Notes: generated by a model not told the origin, from the letters alone. Shown: positions 8,786 to 22,538, counted from the first letter of the stretch. The stretch: 64,000 bases of DNA from Photobacterium arenosum (GCF_014841115.1 NZ_JACYTP010000019.1:18864-82863), one strand, 5' to 3'. Numbers and translations: made by a program.

Positions 8786-10342
8786 ATGATGAGTGAGGTG
8801 ACACAGGCCAGAGCTGCTGAGTTTCTCAGCGGCGCTGACTATTTAAGGGAAACACTGCGCGCCCCCGTATACGAGGTGGCGCAGGTCACCCCGCTTCAGG
8901 ACATGGAAAGGTTATCCCAGCGTTTGGGTAACCGTATCCAGATCAAGCGCGAAGACCGCCAGCCAGTGCACTCATTCAAACTTCGTGGTGCCTACAACAT
9001 GATGTCTCAGCTGACCGCAGCACAACGCCAGGCAGGTGTGATTGCCGCGTCAGCGGGCAATCATGCACAGGGTCTGGCATTGTCAGCCCGCCAGCTGGAC
9101 GTCAAAGCTGTGATTGTCATGCCGCGCACCACCCCGGATATCAAAGTAGAAGCGGTCAAAAGCTTCGGCGGCGAAGTGGTGCTGCATGGCAGCAACTTTG
9201 ATGAAGCCAAAACGTACGCGATTGAACTGGCTGAAAAGCACCAATTCACCTTTATTCCTCCGTTCGACCACCCGGCGGTGATTGCCGGGCAGGGCACAAT
9301 CGGCATTGAGCTGGTCCAGCAAAACGGCCATCTCAACTATGTGTTCGTGCCTGTCGGCGGCGGCGGTCTGGCCGCCGGGGTGTCGGTACTGCTCAAACAG
9401 CTGATGCCGGAAATCAAGGTAATAGGTGTTGAAGCCGAGGATTCCGCCTGCCTGCGTGCCGCACTGGATGCCGGTGAGCCGGTTACTCTGGATCAGGTTG
9501 GCCAGTTTGCCGACGGGGTGGCGGTGAAGCGGATCGGCGACGAGACCTTCCGGCTGTGCCAGCAGTATCTCGATGATGTGATTACGGTCAGCAGTGACGA
9601 AATCTGCGCCGCCGTAAAAGACATTTTTGAAGATACCCGCGCGATCGCCGAGCCGTCAGGGGCACTGTCGCTGGCCGGTCTGAAGAAATACAGCGAGCAG
9701 CATCAGCTGCAAGGTCAGCAGCTGGCTTCGATTTTGTCGGGTGCCAACCTGAACTTTCACGGCTTGCGCTATGTGTCTGAACGTTGCGAACTGGGTGAAA
9801 AGCGCGAGGGTCTGCTGGCCGTCACTGTGCCGGAACGGCCGGGCGCGTTTCTCGATTTCTGTCACCTGCTGGGCGGCAGGGCAGTCACTGAGTTCAACTA
9901 TCGCTACAACGACGACACACTGGCCAATGTCTTTGTCGGTGTCCGTTTGCTGCAGGGGCAGGAAGAGCTGGAAAGCATCATTACCGATCTGCGAAAAGGC
10001 GGCTATCCTGTGGTGGATCTGTCTGATGATGAAATGGCCAAGGTGCATGTGCGCTACATGATTGGCGGCCGCCCGTCCAAGCCGCTGCAGGAGCGCCTGT
10101 ACAGCTTTGAGTTTCCGGAATATCCGGGGGCATTGCTGAAATTCCTGACCACATTAGGTACCCACTGGAACATCAGCCTGTTCAACTACCGTAACCACGG
10201 TGCCGACTACGGTCGTGTGCTATGCGGAATTGAACTCGAAGATCATGACCTGCTGTTCTTCACCAGCCATCTGCGTGAACTGGGTTACCAATGGAAAGAC
10301 GAGACCGGCAATCCGGCCTACCAGTTCTTCCTCGCCCAGTAA
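8786..10342 (+). CDS. ilvA: Biosynthetic threonine ammonia-lyase IlvA
   Basis: PLP enzyme that deaminates threonine to 2-ketobutyrate, the committed step toward isoleucine; the biosynthetic form is inhibited by isoleucine. The 518-residue length and the two C-terminal ACT-like regulatory repeats (about residues 340-420 and 435-515, each opening with P-E-R/Y-P-G-A) mark the biosynthetic rather than the short catabolic enzyme. The PLP lysine lies in H-S-F-K-L-R-G-A-Y, and the glycine loop V-G-G-G-G-L-A follows. Two ATG codons in a row begin the frame. It is the last gene of the operon and is followed by a terminator. Confidence 0.95.
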   Translation: MMSEVTQARAAEFLSGADYLRETLRAPVYEVAQVTPLQDMERLSQRLGNRIQIKREDRQPVHSFKLRGAYNMMSQLTAAQRQAGVIAASAGNHAQGLALSARQLDVKAVIVMPRTTPDIKVEAVKSFGGEVVLHGSNFDEAKTYAIELAEKHQFTFIPPFDHPAVIAGQGTIGIELVQQNGHLNYVFVPVGGGGLAAGVSVLLKQLMPEIKVIGVEAEDSACLRAALDAGEPVTLDQVGQFADGVAVKRIGDETFRLCQQYLDDVITVSSDEICAAVKDIFEDTRAIAEPSGALSLAGLKKYSEQHQLQGQQLASILSGANLNFHGLRYVSERCELGEKREGLLAVTVPERPGAFLDFCHLLGGRAVTEFNYRYNDDTLANVFVGVRLLQGQEELESIITDLRKGGYPVVDLSDDEMAKVHVRYMIGGRPSKPLQERLYSFEFPEYPGALLKFLTTLGTHWNISLFNYRNHGADYGRVLCGIELEDHDLLFFTSHLRELGYQWKDETGNPAYQFFLAQ

Positions 10343-10384
10343 GCAAATAGATCAGTAAACCGGTAGTAAACCGGCCAGAAAAAC

Positions 10385-10415
10385 ACAGCCCCGTATAAAC
10401 GGGGCTGTTTTCTTT
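10385..10415 (+). terminator. Terminator of the ilv operon
   Basis: Stem ACAGCCCCG/CGGGGCTGT with a six-base loop and a following TTTTCTTTC run, 43 bases after the ilvA stop. Confidence 0.9.
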
Positions 10416-10450
10416 CACCTTTATCCTTTTCACTACCCTTATCGCTCCCG

Positions 10451-10831
10451 TCAGGATTTATCTTTCTGGGTCAGCGCCCGGGTGTATTCCGCCATGAAAC
10501 CGGCCAGATTGATACTCTGCTGCAAAATCACATTCCGGGCCGAATGGGGCAGACGACTGAAATACTGGAGCAAGCGGTCAATTTCTTCTTTATATTCGCT
10601 TTCCAGAATTTCCAATCCTTCATCCCCGTACACGAACCAGGTCAGCGGCCGCTCAGTGATTTCTGAAATCGCCGACAGCAAACGCACTTTAGGCTCGGTT
10701 TTTCCTGTCTCCAGGTCCAGATAAGTTTGCCGGGCGACCCCCAGTTGCTGAGCCATATGTACCTGAGTCAGGCCTTTCCACTCTCGCGCTTCCTTGATCC
10801 GCGAGGCGATCTTCGCTTTAGGATCTGTCAT
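10451..10831 (-). CDS. XRE-family helix-turn-helix regulator
   Basis: A 126-residue protein with an N-terminal Cro/C1-type DNA-binding domain: R-I-K-E-A-R near residue 13, then G-L-T-Q-x-x-M-A-Q-Q-L-G-V-A-R-Q-T-Y-L-D-L-E-T-G. The C-terminal half is helical and charged (E-I-D-R-L-L-Q-Y-F) and may form a dimer; no sensor domain is recognisable. I chose the ATG at 10831, which has a GGAGG site five bases upstream, over an in-frame GTG five codons earlier. It is a single-gene unit between ilvA and glmS. A 16-base AT palindrome about 70 bases upstream could be its operator. I cannot name targets. Confidence 0.8.
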   Translation of the reverse strand: MTDPKAKIASRIKEAREWKGLTQVHMAQQLGVARQTYLDLETGKTEPKVRLLSAISEITERPLTWFVYGDEGLEILESEYKEEIDRLLQYFSRLPHSARNVILQQSINLAGFMAEYTRALTQKDKS

Positions 10832-10901
10832 CAATACCTCCACCACTGCAATATGTTCCGACCAAACAGGCCAGCATAAAATCAGCCAACTCAGGTGTTA
10901 T

Positions 10902-10917
10902 TATTTTTATAAAAATA
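10902..10917. promoter_or_regulatory. Perfect AT palindrome upstream of the XRE regulator
   Basis: TATTTTTATAAAAATA is its own reverse complement over 16 bases. It lies 71 bases upstream of the chosen start of the XRE-type regulator, a position that suits autoregulation. AT-only palindromes can arise by chance, so the assignment is tentative. Confidence 0.4.
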
Positions 10918-11057
10918 TCAATATGTTATAGAAGGCGACATTTCGGGATTGCAAAGCGCAACGCAAAACAGGAAGAATTCAACCAAAGCATCTGATTTCG
11001 CAAACAAAAAACGTCACTTCTGTACTAAATCATAGACGCTGGGAGTAGGGGCGAAGG

Positions 11058-11092
11058 GTAAAACGAACAAAGGCGCCACAATTGACGCCTTT
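11058..11092 (-). terminator. Terminator of glmS
   Basis: Stem AAAGGCG/CGCCTTT read on the minus strand, followed by TTGTTCGTTTT, 26 bases after the glmS stop. Confidence 0.8.
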
Positions 11093-11117
11093 ATCTCAGG
11101 GCTAAGACAGCCGTGTC

Positions 11118-12950
11118 TTATTCTACTGTCACCGATTTGGCAAGGTTGCGCGGCTGGTCAACATCCGTGCCTTTGATCAGCGCCACATAGTACGACAGTA
11201 ACTGCAGCGGCAAGGTGTAGAGGATAGGTGCAATGAACTCGTCGCAATGCGGTACGTTCAGCACTGTCATAGTGTCGTCACTGGCGAAGTGGGCATTCAC
11301 ATCGGCAAACACATACATCAGGCCGCCACGGGCACGCACTTCTTCGACATTCGACTTCAGTTTTTCCAGCAGCTCGTTGTTCGGCGCCACCACTATCACA
11401 GGCATGTCGGCATCAATCAGGGCCAGCGGGCCGTGTTTCAGCTCACCCGCAGCATAGGCTTCAGCATGGATATAAGAGATCTCTTTCAGCTTGAGCGCAC
11501 CTTCCATGGCAATCGGCGACTGCTCGCCGCGGCCCAGGAACAGGGCGTGGTGCTTGTCGGCGAAATCTTCTGCCAGGGCTTCAATGTCGTCCGCCATCGC
11601 CAGCGTCTGCTCAATTTTGGCCGGCAGACTTTGCAGTGCCGCCACCAGCTTGGCTTCCAGCGCATCATCGATGGTTTTACCGCGGCCAATCGCCGCCACC
11701 AGCATCAGCAAACCGGCCAGCTGCACGGTAAAGGCTTTGGTGGACGCCACACCGATTTCCGCCCCGGCTTTCATCATGTAGGCCAGGTCGGATTCACGCA
11801 CCAGCGACGAGCCAGGCACGTTGCAGATGGTCAGACTGGCCATGTAACCCATTTCCTTGGCCAGACGCAGCGCGGCCAGGGTATCGGCAGTTTCACCAGA
11901 CTGAGACAGGGTGACCAGCAGACTGTTCTCATACACATGTGATTTGCGGTAACGGAACTCAGAGGCAATCTCGACATTACAGGATACACCCGCCCATTGC
12001 TCCAGCCAGTAACGCGCCACCAGACCGGCGTGATAACTGGTTCCGCACGCAATGATCTGAACATGTTTCACTTTCTGCAGCAGGGCTTCGGCGTTATCAC
12101 CAAAGGCTGATGCCAGCACTTTACCATTCGCCAGCCGGCCTTCCATGGTACGTTGCAGCGCTACCGGCTGTTCATAGATTTCTTTCAGCATGTAATGACG
12201 GTACTGACCTTTGTCACCGGCATCGTGCGACACTTCCGATTCTTTGATCTCGCGCTCAACCGGCTCACCCTGTTTATCGAAGATGTTCACTTCAAAACGG
12301 GTCACTTCCGCAACATCCCCTTCTTCCAGGAACGCAAAACGGCGGGTCACCGGCAGCAGGGCCAGCTGATCTGAGGCAACAAAATGCTCATCAACGCCAT
12401 AGCCGATCACCAGCGGGCTGCCGGAGCGGGCCACCACAATCCGGTTCGGATCACGGCTGTCCATCACCACAGTGCCGTAGGCACCTTCCAGCTGAGACAC
12501 TGTCTTCTGCACCGCTTGCAGCAGGCTGTCGGCGCTGCGCAGTTCCCAGTCCACCAAGTGAGCAATCACTTCGGTATCTGTCTGAGAAACGAAGGTATAG
12601 CCGCGTTCGGTGAGCACAGTACGCAGCGATTCGTGATTCTCAATAATGCCGTTATGAACAATCGCGATGTGCTCGCCGGACACATGGGGGTGAGCATTGG
12701 TTTCGGAAGGTTCACCGTGTGTCGCCCAGCGCGTATGGGCAATGCCGGTGCCGCCGGACAGCGGGTTGGTGGCTACGGCGTCAGCCAGCTCCTGCACCTT
12801 ACCCAGACGGCGAACTCGCTGCAGGGCATTGTCGCTGTCCACCACAGCCACACCGGCAGAGTCGTAACCCCGGTATTCCAGCCGGCGCAAACCTTCAATC
12901 AGAATGCCAGCCACATCGCGTTGGGCCACCGCCCCGACGATTCCACACAT
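11118..12950 (-). CDS. glmS: Glucosamine-6-phosphate synthase GlmS
   Basis: Glutamine-dependent amidotransferase that converts fructose-6-phosphate to glucosamine-6-phosphate, the entry to UDP-GlcNAc for peptidoglycan and LPS. The 610-residue protein begins M-C-G-I-V-G, so the N-terminal nucleophile Cys is exposed after Met removal. The class-II glutaminase domain covers residues 1-240, with the H-T-R-W-A-T-H-G and N-G-I-I-E-N-H motifs. Two SIS sugar-isomerase domains follow (S-Q-S-G-E-T-A-D-T segment), ending in the conserved L-A-K-S-V-T-V-E. It lies 27 bases after a DeoR-type regulator on the same strand. No glmS ribozyme is visible and none is expected in this group. Confidence 0.97.
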   Translation of the reverse strand: MCGIVGAVAQRDVAGILIEGLRRLEYRGYDSAGVAVVDSDNALQRVRRLGKVQELADAVATNPLSGGTGIAHTRWATHGEPSETNAHPHVSGEHIAIVHNGIIENHESLRTVLTERGYTFVSQTDTEVIAHLVDWELRSADSLLQAVQKTVSQLEGAYGTVVMDSRDPNRIVVARSGSPLVIGYGVDEHFVASDQLALLPVTRRFAFLEEGDVAEVTRFEVNIFDKQGEPVEREIKESEVSHDAGDKGQYRHYMLKEIYEQPVALQRTMEGRLANGKVLASAFGDNAEALLQKVKHVQIIACGTSYHAGLVARYWLEQWAGVSCNVEIASEFRYRKSHVYENSLLVTLSQSGETADTLAALRLAKEMGYMASLTICNVPGSSLVRESDLAYMMKAGAEIGVASTKAFTVQLAGLLMLVAAIGRGKTIDDALEAKLVAALQSLPAKIEQTLAMADDIEALAEDFADKHHALFLGRGEQSPIAMEGALKLKEISYIHAEAYAAGELKHGPLALIDADMPVIVVAPNNELLEKLKSNVEEVRARGGLMYVFADVNAHFASDDTMTVLNVPHCDEFIAPILYTLPLQLLSYYVALIKGTDVDQPRNLAKSVTVE

Positions 12951-12977
12951 AGAAAATACTCCTGAAAAAATTAAGAT

Positions 12978-13751
12978 TTATACTTTGACGGCGGCGCAGA
13001 TCACCTGCACCCCTTGCTGTTCGATTTCTGCCCTGGCAACCGGATCCAGACCTTGATCGGTGATCAGGGTGCTGATGCTGTTCCACGGCAGTTCAAGATT
13101 CGGGATTTTGCGTCCGATTTTGCTGGATTCGACCATCACCACCACTTCCCGTGAGACTTCTGCCATCACCCGGCTCAGGCCGATCAGTTCGTTGAAAGTA
13201 GTGGTACCGCGAGTGATATCAATGCCGTCGGCACCGATAAACAGCTGGTCAAAATCATAGGAACGCAGCACAGACTCGGCGACCTGGCCCTGAAACGCTT
13301 CGGAATGCGGATCCCAGGTGCCCCCCGTCATCAGCAGGGTCGGCTCGTTTTCCAGCTCATTGAGGGCATTAGCGACATTGAGTGAGTTAGTCATCACTAT
13401 CAGGCCCTGCTTGTCACCCAGCAGGCCAATCAGTGCGGCCGTGGTACTGCCGCTGTCTATGATAATACGGTTATGATCGCGGATACGGGCCGCGGCAGCC
13501 TGGGCGATCGCTTGCTTTCGAATCGAAACTTCCGGTTCATGACCCGCCGCCACAATCTCTGAAGGCATGGCAATCGCTCCGCCATAGCGGCGCAGCAGCA
13601 GACCGGCTTTTTCCAGCGCAGCCAGATCTTTACGGATAGTCACTTCGGACGTAGCAAATTGCTGAGCCAGCGCATCGACACTGACCTCGCCCTGTTCATT
13701 GACCAGAGCGACAATGGCATGGCGTCTCTGCTGGGTGTTTCGTTTCGACAT
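12978..13751 (-). CDS. DeoR/GlpR-family transcription regulator upstream of glmS
   Basis: The 257-residue protein has an N-terminal winged-helix domain (Q-R-R-H-A-I-V-A-L-V, then S-E-V-T-I-R-K-D-L-A-A-L-E near residue 40). A DeoR-type effector domain follows, with the phosphosugar-binding G-S-T-T-A loop around residue 100 and an M-T-G-G-T-W segment. The family senses phosphorylated sugars. Its place directly before glmS, with only 27 bases between them, suggests it controls amino-sugar synthesis in response to a hexosamine phosphate; that is inference. Adjacent DeoR-glmS pairs are known in other gamma-proteobacteria. The GTTTC-N5-GAAAC palindrome upstream may be its operator. Confidence 0.88.
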   Translation of the reverse strand: MSKRNTQQRRHAIVALVNEQGEVSVDALAQQFATSEVTIRKDLAALEKAGLLLRRYGGAIAMPSEIVAAGHEPEVSIRKQAIAQAAAARIRDHNRIIIDSGSTTAALIGLLGDKQGLIVMTNSLNVANALNELENEPTLLMTGGTWDPHSEAFQGQVAESVLRSYDFDQLFIGADGIDITRGTTTFNELIGLSRVMAEVSREVVVMVESSKIGRKIPNLELPWNSISTLITDQGLDPVARAEIEQQGVQVICAAVKV

Positions 13752-13773
13752 GTAAGTTTTACTTATTATTTAA

Positions 13774-13788
13774 GTTTCGAACTGAAAC
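13774..13788. promoter_or_regulatory. Candidate operator of the DeoR-type regulator
   Basis: The inverted repeat GTTTCGAACTGAAAC lies 23 bases upstream of the DeoR-type start. A second GTTTCGA occurs at the first codons of the gene. DeoR-family proteins often bind TTTCG-type repeats, so autoregulation of the regulator-glmS unit is plausible but untested. Confidence 0.4.
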
Positions 13789-13872
13789 CAAATATAGCAA
13801 ACCAAAAGAAGTAAGATCAAGAAAATACCAAGATGGCAGCCAATAAGCTGTGCGGCAAGCTGAGTTTACGGC

Positions 13873-13898
13873 AAAAAAAAGCAGCGCCTGAGCGCTGC
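13873..13898 (-). terminator. Terminator of glmU
   Basis: Stem GCAGCGC/GCGCTGC with a four-base loop, followed on the minus strand by T8, just after the glmU stop. Confidence 0.92.
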
Positions 13899-13919
13899 CT
13901 GTCTGTTAGCCGTTCCGGG

Positions 13920-15281
13920 TTATTTTTGCTTTTCCGGTCGCTTCCAGCCTTTTATTGTCCTGGCCGGGGCGCGAGTGATCACTAACTCACCGTCACCCAC
14001 ATCGCGGTTAATGGTGGCGCCGGCTCCGATAGTGGCACCCTTACCAATTTTCACCGGGGCGATCAGCTGCGTATCTGAACCGACAAAAACATCGTCTTCG
14101 ATTTCAGTCCGGAACTTATTCGCACCGTCATAATTGCAGGTGATGGTTCCGGCGCCGATATTGACCCGATCACCGATTTGCGCATCGCCCAGGTATGTCA
14201 GGTGGCTGGCCTTAGAGCCTTTACCGAGACGGGACTGCTTCATTTCGACAAAGTTACCGACATGGGAATCACCCACCAGCTCAGCGCCCGGGCGCAGGCG
14301 GGTAAACGGCCCCACAGTACAGTCTTCACCGACCGTCGCCCCTTCAATAATGCTGTAAGGGCGCACCAGAGTATTATCATCGATTTCGCAGTCAATCAGC
14401 ACCGAACCCGCACCGATCACCACATTATCACCCAGGGTGACATGGCCTTCGATGATGACATTGACATCAATTTCGACATCCTGGCCACATTGCAGGGTAC
14501 CGCGCAAGTCAAAACGAGCCGGGTCACGCAGCATTACGCCCTGTACCAGCAAACGCTCAGCCTGAAGGCTCTGGTAAGCACGTTCCAGACGCGCCAGTTG
14601 CAGGCGGTTGTTAACGCCTTCCACTTCGACCGCTAAGGCCGGGTGGACCGCCTGGATATAACGGCCTTCAGCATGGGCCATGGCAATCACGTCAGTCAGA
14701 TAATATTCACCCTGCGCATTGTCGTTTTTCAGCTGGCTCAGCCAGCGCTTGAGATCACCGCCATTGGCGACCATTACACCTGTGTTGATCTCACAAATTT
14801 GCTGTTGTGCCTGCGTGGCGTCTTTTTGCTCTACGATGGCGACGACAGCATCATCTTCGCGCACGATGCGGCCATAACCGGTTGGATCATCCAGCACTAC
14901 AGTCAGCAGACCTATGCCGCCTTCTGGCTGTGCATCCAGTAATTTTTCCAGCGTCTCACCACTGATCAGTGGCACATCGCCATAGAGAATCAGTACCTGC
15001 TCATCATCACCAAAATCACCCGATGCCTGATTCACAGCATGACCGGTACCAAGCTGCTCAGCCTGAAGTACCCAGTTCACAGATTCTTCCGCCAGACGCG
15101 CCTGCATCAGATCGCCGCCATGGCCATACACCAGATGAATATTCGCGGCACCCAAATCGCTACAGGTATCGATTACGTGTTTTACCATCGGCTTACCTGC
15201 CAGAGTATGCAAAACTTTAGGCAGAGCAGAATACATGCGGGTACCTTTACCCGCGGCCAGGATCACAGCGCTGAAGCTCAT
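13920..15281 (-). CDS. glmU: Bifunctional GlmU: GlcN-1-P acetyltransferase / GlcNAc-1-P uridyltransferase
   Basis: Makes UDP-GlcNAc from glucosamine-1-phosphate in two steps. The 453-residue protein opens with the nucleotidyltransferase motif L-A-A-G-K-G-T-R-M (residues 8-16) and P-K-V-L-H. The Y-G-D-V-P-L metal site lies near residue 103. From about residue 250 the sequence is a left-handed beta-helix of hexapeptide repeats ending in the acetyltransferase site (L-T-Y-L-G-D-A and N-Y-D-G-A-N-K). It lies next to the atp operon, as in E. coli, and shares a pathway with the neighbouring glmS. It has its own terminator. Confidence 0.97.
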   Translation of the reverse strand: MSFSAVILAAGKGTRMYSALPKVLHTLAGKPMVKHVIDTCSDLGAANIHLVYGHGGDLMQARLAEESVNWVLQAEQLGTGHAVNQASGDFGDDEQVLILYGDVPLISGETLEKLLDAQPEGGIGLLTVVLDDPTGYGRIVREDDAVVAIVEQKDATQAQQQICEINTGVMVANGGDLKRWLSQLKNDNAQGEYYLTDVIAMAHAEGRYIQAVHPALAVEVEGVNNRLQLARLERAYQSLQAERLLVQGVMLRDPARFDLRGTLQCGQDVEIDVNVIIEGHVTLGDNVVIGAGSVLIDCEIDDNTLVRPYSIIEGATVGEDCTVGPFTRLRPGAELVGDSHVGNFVEMKQSRLGKGSKASHLTYLGDAQIGDRVNIGAGTITCNYDGANKFRTEIEDDVFVGSDTQLIAPVKIGKGATIGAGATINRDVGDGELVITRAPARTIKGWKRPEKQK

Positions 15282-15461
15282 GAATCAGTGTCCCTTCTTA
15301 TCAATGTGGTGGATATCTGGATGCATTGTATCGGCTCGCTGCATCCGATATAAGTCTTTGTCGATCATTATTGACACAGCATACACTGACAAACCACGGC
15401 TTTGTGAACTCATCCAAGACATTTCACTGCCAACCGGGAGCCGGGCAACTGCCTGCAGGCA

Positions 15462-15491
15462 AAAAAAAAGCGACCCTAAGGCCGCTTTTTT
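15462..15491 (-). terminator. Terminator of the atp operon
   Basis: Imperfect GCG-A-CC/GG-C-CGC stem inside an A-rich/T-rich repeat. On the minus strand it ends in T9, 14 bases after the atpC stop. The flanking A and T runs would also allow termination in the other direction. Confidence 0.85.
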
Positions 15492-15505
15492 GCACAGATA
15501 CCTGA

Positions 15506-15928
15506 TTAACGCTTACGCCTTGTCAGCTCGATCACTCGAAGCTGGGCGATTGCTTTAGCCAGGTCACTGGCCGCTTGGGCGAAGTCGATGTCGCCATGCT
15601 GACTGTGGATACGCTCCTCAGCCTGACGTTTCGCTTCTTCAGCCTTGGCTGCGTCCAGATCAACACCACGGATTGCAGTATCAGCCAGTACAGTGACTGC
15701 ACCTGGCTGCACTTCCAGCATACCACCGGAGAGGTAAATGACTTCCTCACCACCGTGTTGTTTAACGATCCGAACCATTCCTGGCGTGATAGCGGTCAGC
15801 AGCGGGGTGTGGCCTGCGTGAATACCCAGTTCACCTTCGCTACCGGTCACCTGGATATTTTCAGCACGACCAGAGAAAAGACTCTTTTCTGCGCTTACTA
15901 CGTCCAGATGGAAAGTTATCGCTGCCAT
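15506..15928 (-). CDS. atpC: F1 ATP synthase epsilon subunit
   Basis: Central-stalk subunit that couples rotation to catalysis and can inhibit ATP hydrolysis. The 140-residue product begins with the beta-sandwich start [15 protein letters not shown], contains the [14 protein letters not shown] motif at residues 31-44, and ends in the two-helix C-terminal domain. It is the last gene of the operon, 17 bases after atpD. Confidence 0.96.
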   Translation of the reverse strand: MAAITFHLDVVSAEKSLFSGRAENIQVTGSEGELGIHAGHTPLLTAITPGMVRIVKQHGGEEVIYLSGGMLEVQPGAVTVLADTAIRGVDLDAAKAEEAKRQAEERIHSQHGDIDFAQAASDLAKAIAQLRVIELTRRKR

Positions 15929-15945
15929 ATCGCCTCCTGTTCAGC

Positions 15946-18251
<2,306 letters not shown>

Positions 18252-18295
18252 CGTTACTCTCCTTGAGCTGGTGATCGCATGCGATCACCAACCAA

Positions 18296-19837
18296 TTACC
18301 AAGTCTGGGTCGCTTTGAAATCTTCAACCAGTTTCACGAACTGGGCTTCAATTTCATTGTTCCACGCACCCGTTTCATCAATTTGAGCTACCAGCTCAGC
18401 AAATTGACTCTTGGCGTAAGACAGTAACGCAGCTTCGAAATCTGCCAGCTTAGTCAGCTCAACATCTTTCAGGTAACCTTTCTCAGCAGAGAAAATCACC
18501 AGCGCCTGCTCGAAAACAGACATTGGCGAGTACTGCTTCTGCTTCATCAGTTCAGTTACTTTCTGACCGTGGTCCAGCTGACGCTTAGTCGCGTCGTCCA
18601 GATCAGAGGAGAACTGGGCAAAGGCCGCCAGTTCACGATACTGAGCCAGTGCAGTACGGATACCACCAGACAGTTTCTTGATGATCTTGGTCTGAGCAGC
18701 ACCACCTACACGCGATACAGAGATACCTGGGTCAACCGCTGGACGAATACCAGAGTTGAACAGTTCTGTTTGCAGGAAGATCTGACCATCGGTGATCGAA
18801 ATAACGTTAGTCGGTACGAACGCAGATACGTCACCCGCCTGAGTTTCGATGATTGGCAGAGCAGTCAAAGAACCAGTCTTACCTTTCACTTCACCGTTAG
18901 TGAACTTTTCTACGTACTCTTCGCTAACACGAGCAGCACGCTCCAGCAGACGGGAGTGGAGGTAGAAAACATCACCAGGGAAGGCTTCACGGCCTGGTGG
19001 ACGGCGCAGCAGCAGAGAGATCTGACGGTAAGCAACAGCCTGCTTAGACAGGTCATCGTATACGATCAGTGCATCTTCACCGCGGTCACGGAAGTATTCA
19101 CCCATAGCACAACCAGAGTATGGTGCCAGGTATTGCAGTGCTGCCGCTTCAGAAGCAGACGCCACTACAACGATAGTGTTCTTCAGTGCACCGTGCTCTT
19201 CCAGTTTACGTACCACGTTGGCGATAGTGGACGCTTTCTGGCCGATAGCGACATAGATAGAGTAAATACCAGAATTTTTCTGGTTGATGATGGCATCGAT
19301 CGCCAGGGCAGTTTTACCAATCTGACGGTCACCGATGATCAGCTCACGCTGGCCACGGCCGATTGGAATCATTGAGTCAACCGCCTTGTAACCAGTCTGA
19401 ACAGGCTGGTCAACAGATTTACGGTCGATTACACCCGGTGCGATCACTTCTACCGGAGAGAAAGTATCGGTCTCAATCGGACCTTTACCATCAATCGGCT
19501 CACCCAGAGTGTTGACAACACGACCCAGCAGGGCAGGGCCGACAGGCACTTCCAGGATACGACCGGTTGCGGTCACTTTCATGCCTTCCTGAAGGCTGGC
19601 ATATGGACCCATTACAACAGCACCTACCGAGTCACGCTCAAGGTTCAGTGCCAGTGCGTACAGGCCGCCTGGTAGTTCAATCATTTCACCTTGCATGACA
19701 TCTGCAAGGCCGTGGATACGAATGATACCGTCGCTTACAGAAACGATGGTGCCTTCGTTACGCGCTTCACTGGCAACATTGAAATTTTCAATCCGTTGCT
19801 TGATCAGTGCGCTAATTTCCGTGGAATTAAGTTGCAT
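18296..19837 (-). CDS. atpA: F1 ATP synthase alpha subunit
   Basis: Non-catalytic nucleotide-binding subunit of F1. From the ATG at 19837 the protein is 513 residues, equal to E. coli AtpA, and begins M-Q-L-N-S-T-E-I-S. An in-frame TTG five codons earlier is an unlikely start. It has the P-loop G-D-R-Q-I-G-K-T (about residues 169-176), the arginine-finger region [11 protein letters not shown] near residue 370, and a C-terminal helical domain. It follows atpH by 16 bases. Confidence 0.96.
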   Translation of the reverse strand: MQLNSTEISALIKQRIENFNVASEARNEGTIVSVSDGIIRIHGLADVMQGEMIELPGGLYALALNLERDSVGAVVMGPYASLQEGMKVTATGRILEVPVGPALLGRVVNTLGEPIDGKGPIETDTFSPVEVIAPGVIDRKSVDQPVQTGYKAVDSMIPIGRGQRELIIGDRQIGKTALAIDAIINQKNSGIYSIYVAIGQKASTIANVVRKLEEHGALKNTIVVVASASEAAALQYLAPYSGCAMGEYFRDRGEDALIVYDDLSKQAVAYRQISLLLRRPPGREAFPGDVFYLHSRLLERAARVSEEYVEKFTNGEVKGKTGSLTALPIIETQAGDVSAFVPTNVISITDGQIFLQTELFNSGIRPAVDPGISVSRVGGAAQTKIIKKLSGGIRTALAQYRELAAFAQFSSDLDDATKRQLDHGQKVTELMKQKQYSPMSVFEQALVIFSAEKGYLKDVELTKLADFEAALLSYAKSQFAELVAQIDETGAWNNEIEAQFVKLVEDFKATQTW

Positions 19838-19853
19838 GCTCCAATTCCCCAAA

Positions 19854-20387
19854 TCAAGACTGCAAAGTATCGTTCAGACGGGCAAGCTTGCCTCGTACTG
19901 ACTGATCGATGACTAAGTCTCCGGCTCTAATTACAACCCCGGCAATCAGGGTCTCGTCTACACTGCAGTTCAGCTTAACCTTGCGCGCCAGACGCTGTTC
20001 CAGCTTACTGATGATTGCACTCATTTGACCTTCGTCCAGGGTGATCGCAGAGATCACACTGGCTTCGATGGTTTTTTCCAGTTCATCTTTCAAGAACAGG
20101 AACTGAGTACAGACTTCAGGAAGAATTTTCAGGCGTCCGTTTTCGGCCATGACCTTAATCAGGTTCTGGCCGGCGTCGTTGAGTTGCTCGCCGCAAACTG
20201 ACAGAAAGATTTCCGTCAGTTTGTCTGCCGCAAAACCACCATCCAGTACATCCAGAATGGTATCGTTTTTAGCGACTTCCGAAGCAAAGGTGAGCATTTC
20301 TGACCACTGGGCCAGCTCACCTTTCTCAACCGCATAATCAAAGGCTGCTTTAGCGTAGGGGCGTGCGATAGTAGTCATTTCCGACAT
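19854..20387 (-). CDS. atpH: F1 ATP synthase delta subunit
   Basis: Peripheral-stalk subunit that joins F1 to the b dimer. The 177-residue product begins with the [14 protein letters not shown] motif of the family. Near residue 140 it has the conserved [13 protein letters not shown] segment followed by a [14 protein letters not shown] strand. It lies between atpF and atpA, as expected. Confidence 0.95.
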   Translation of the reverse strand: MSEMTTIARPYAKAAFDYAVEKGELAQWSEMLTFASEVAKNDTILDVLDGGFAADKLTEIFLSVCGEQLNDAGQNLIKVMAENGRLKILPEVCTQFLFLKDELEKTIEASVISAITLDEGQMSAIISKLEQRLARKVKLNCSVDETLIAGVVIRAGDLVIDQSVRGKLARLNDTLQS

Positions 20388-20404
20388 GGTGCTTGCCCCT
20401 TCTA

Positions 20405-20875
20405 TTACAGTTCTGCAGTGACTTTGTTAAGAACATCAGCATGAGCGTCTTTATCGATAGTACGCCCAATGATTTTCTCAGCACCAATCACAGCCAGAGT
20501 TGCAACTTGTTTTCTTAGGTCATCGCGCGCGCGATTACGTTCTGCATCAATTTCAGCACGACCTTGAGTCAGAATTTTTTCACGCTCGGCCGTCGCTTCC
20601 GCTTTGGCCTCTTCGATGATTTGAGCTTTACGCTTGTTAGCTTGCTCAATCAGTTCAGTTGCAGTACGTTTTGCTTCTTTCAGTTGATCAGAAGCATTTG
20701 ACTGCGCCAGGTTGAGATCTTTGGCAGCGCGATCCGCTGCTGCCAAACCGTCAGCAATTTTTTTCTGACGCTCTTCAATCGCTTCCATAATTGGTGGCCA
20801 TACATATTTCATGCAGAAGACCACAAACAGGAAAAACGCGATAGCCTGACCCAGTAATGTTGCATTCATATTCAC
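20405..20875 (-). CDS. atpF: F0 ATP synthase b subunit
   Basis: Membrane-anchored peripheral stalk, present as a dimer. The 156-residue product has one N-terminal transmembrane segment (residues 5-25, ending M-K-Y-V-W-P-P-I-M). A long charged coiled coil follows, rich in Ala, Glu, Lys and Arg, with the R-K-K-I-A-D-G-L motif near residue 37. Length is identical to that of E. coli b. Confidence 0.96.
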   Translation of the reverse strand: MNMNATLLGQAIAFFLFVVFCMKYVWPPIMEAIEERQKKIADGLAAADRAAKDLNLAQSNASDQLKEAKRTATELIEQANKRKAQIIEEAKAEATAEREKILTQGRAEIDAERNRARDDLRKQVATLAVIGAEKIIGRTIDKDAHADVLNKVTAEL

Positions 20876-20924
20876 AACGGCATCTCCTTAAACAGGGTAG
20901 CTATGGGTCCGTTACGTTCGTGGA

Positions 20925-21209
<285 letters not shown>

Positions 21210-21247
21210 CTAAATGCCAGTAAATAAAAAATAAAATTGTTTACGTA

Positions 21248-22057
<810 letters not shown>

Positions 22058-22062
22058 TCATC

Positions 22063-22452
22063 CTATTTGTTGTTGTTAATGAATAAAACCGGCGCACAGA
22101 TATTAATACCCAGAGCCAGCAAATAGGTCAGCTTGAGGGGAACAAGTTCCACCTCGACATACAGGTAGACAAGGGAAAACAAGATGACTGTAATGAGGAT
22201 TTTCAGCACTTCTCCGCCGTAAAATGACGCCATTACCAGACGGGCCTTAGTGGCCCCGCCGAAGAGAAAAGCGCACACAGAAAAAGCGGCGTTAGCTATC
22301 ACAAAGATGCCGCCACCGATAAGTGCAGAGATTCCCCAGTCAACATTGACAGCAAACACTGCCATGATTGCCGTTGTCAAAACGACGCCAGATTGTAGTA
22401 ACAACAACCGCTTCGCCAATTGGCGTCCCGGCCTGACTAGCGTCGAAACCAT
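22063..22452 (-). CDS. atpI: ATP synthase assembly protein AtpI
   Basis: Small membrane protein encoded first in the atp operon. It is thought to help c-ring assembly or Mg uptake and is not part of the final enzyme. I start it at the ATG at 22452 (M-V-S-T-L-V-R-P-G), which has a GAGG site, giving 129 residues and four hydrophobic helices. An upstream in-frame ATG would add 24 residues that look non-natural (C-S-G-T-D-S-R-N) and would run into the promoter. It lies eight bases before atpB. Confidence 0.85.
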   Translation of the reverse strand: MVSTLVRPGRQLAKRLLLLQSGVVLTTAIMAVFAVNVDWGISALIGGGIFVIANAAFSVCAFLFGGATKARLVMASFYGGEVLKILITVILFSLVYLYVEVELVPLKLTYLLALGINICAPVLFINNNK

Positions 22453-22510
22453 GTATTCATTCCTCGAGTCCGTTCCACTACACATACGTCGTGCTGGGAA
22501 AACTGCGAAA

Positions 22511-22538
22511 ATTATACGGTTCATTAGATTGAATGCAA
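22511..22538 (-). promoter_or_regulatory. Likely atp operon promoter
   Basis: On the minus strand, TTGCAT and TATAAT are separated by 16 bases, about 60 bases upstream of the atpI start. The -35 box lies inside a 9-base inverted repeat (ATTAGATTG/CAATCTAAT, 22523-22544), which could be an operator. Confidence 0.55.

Noticed and set aside
18569..19375. 268-codon plus-strand frame over atpA
   Set aside because: Antisense shadow with Thr/Arg/Gln-rich composition.
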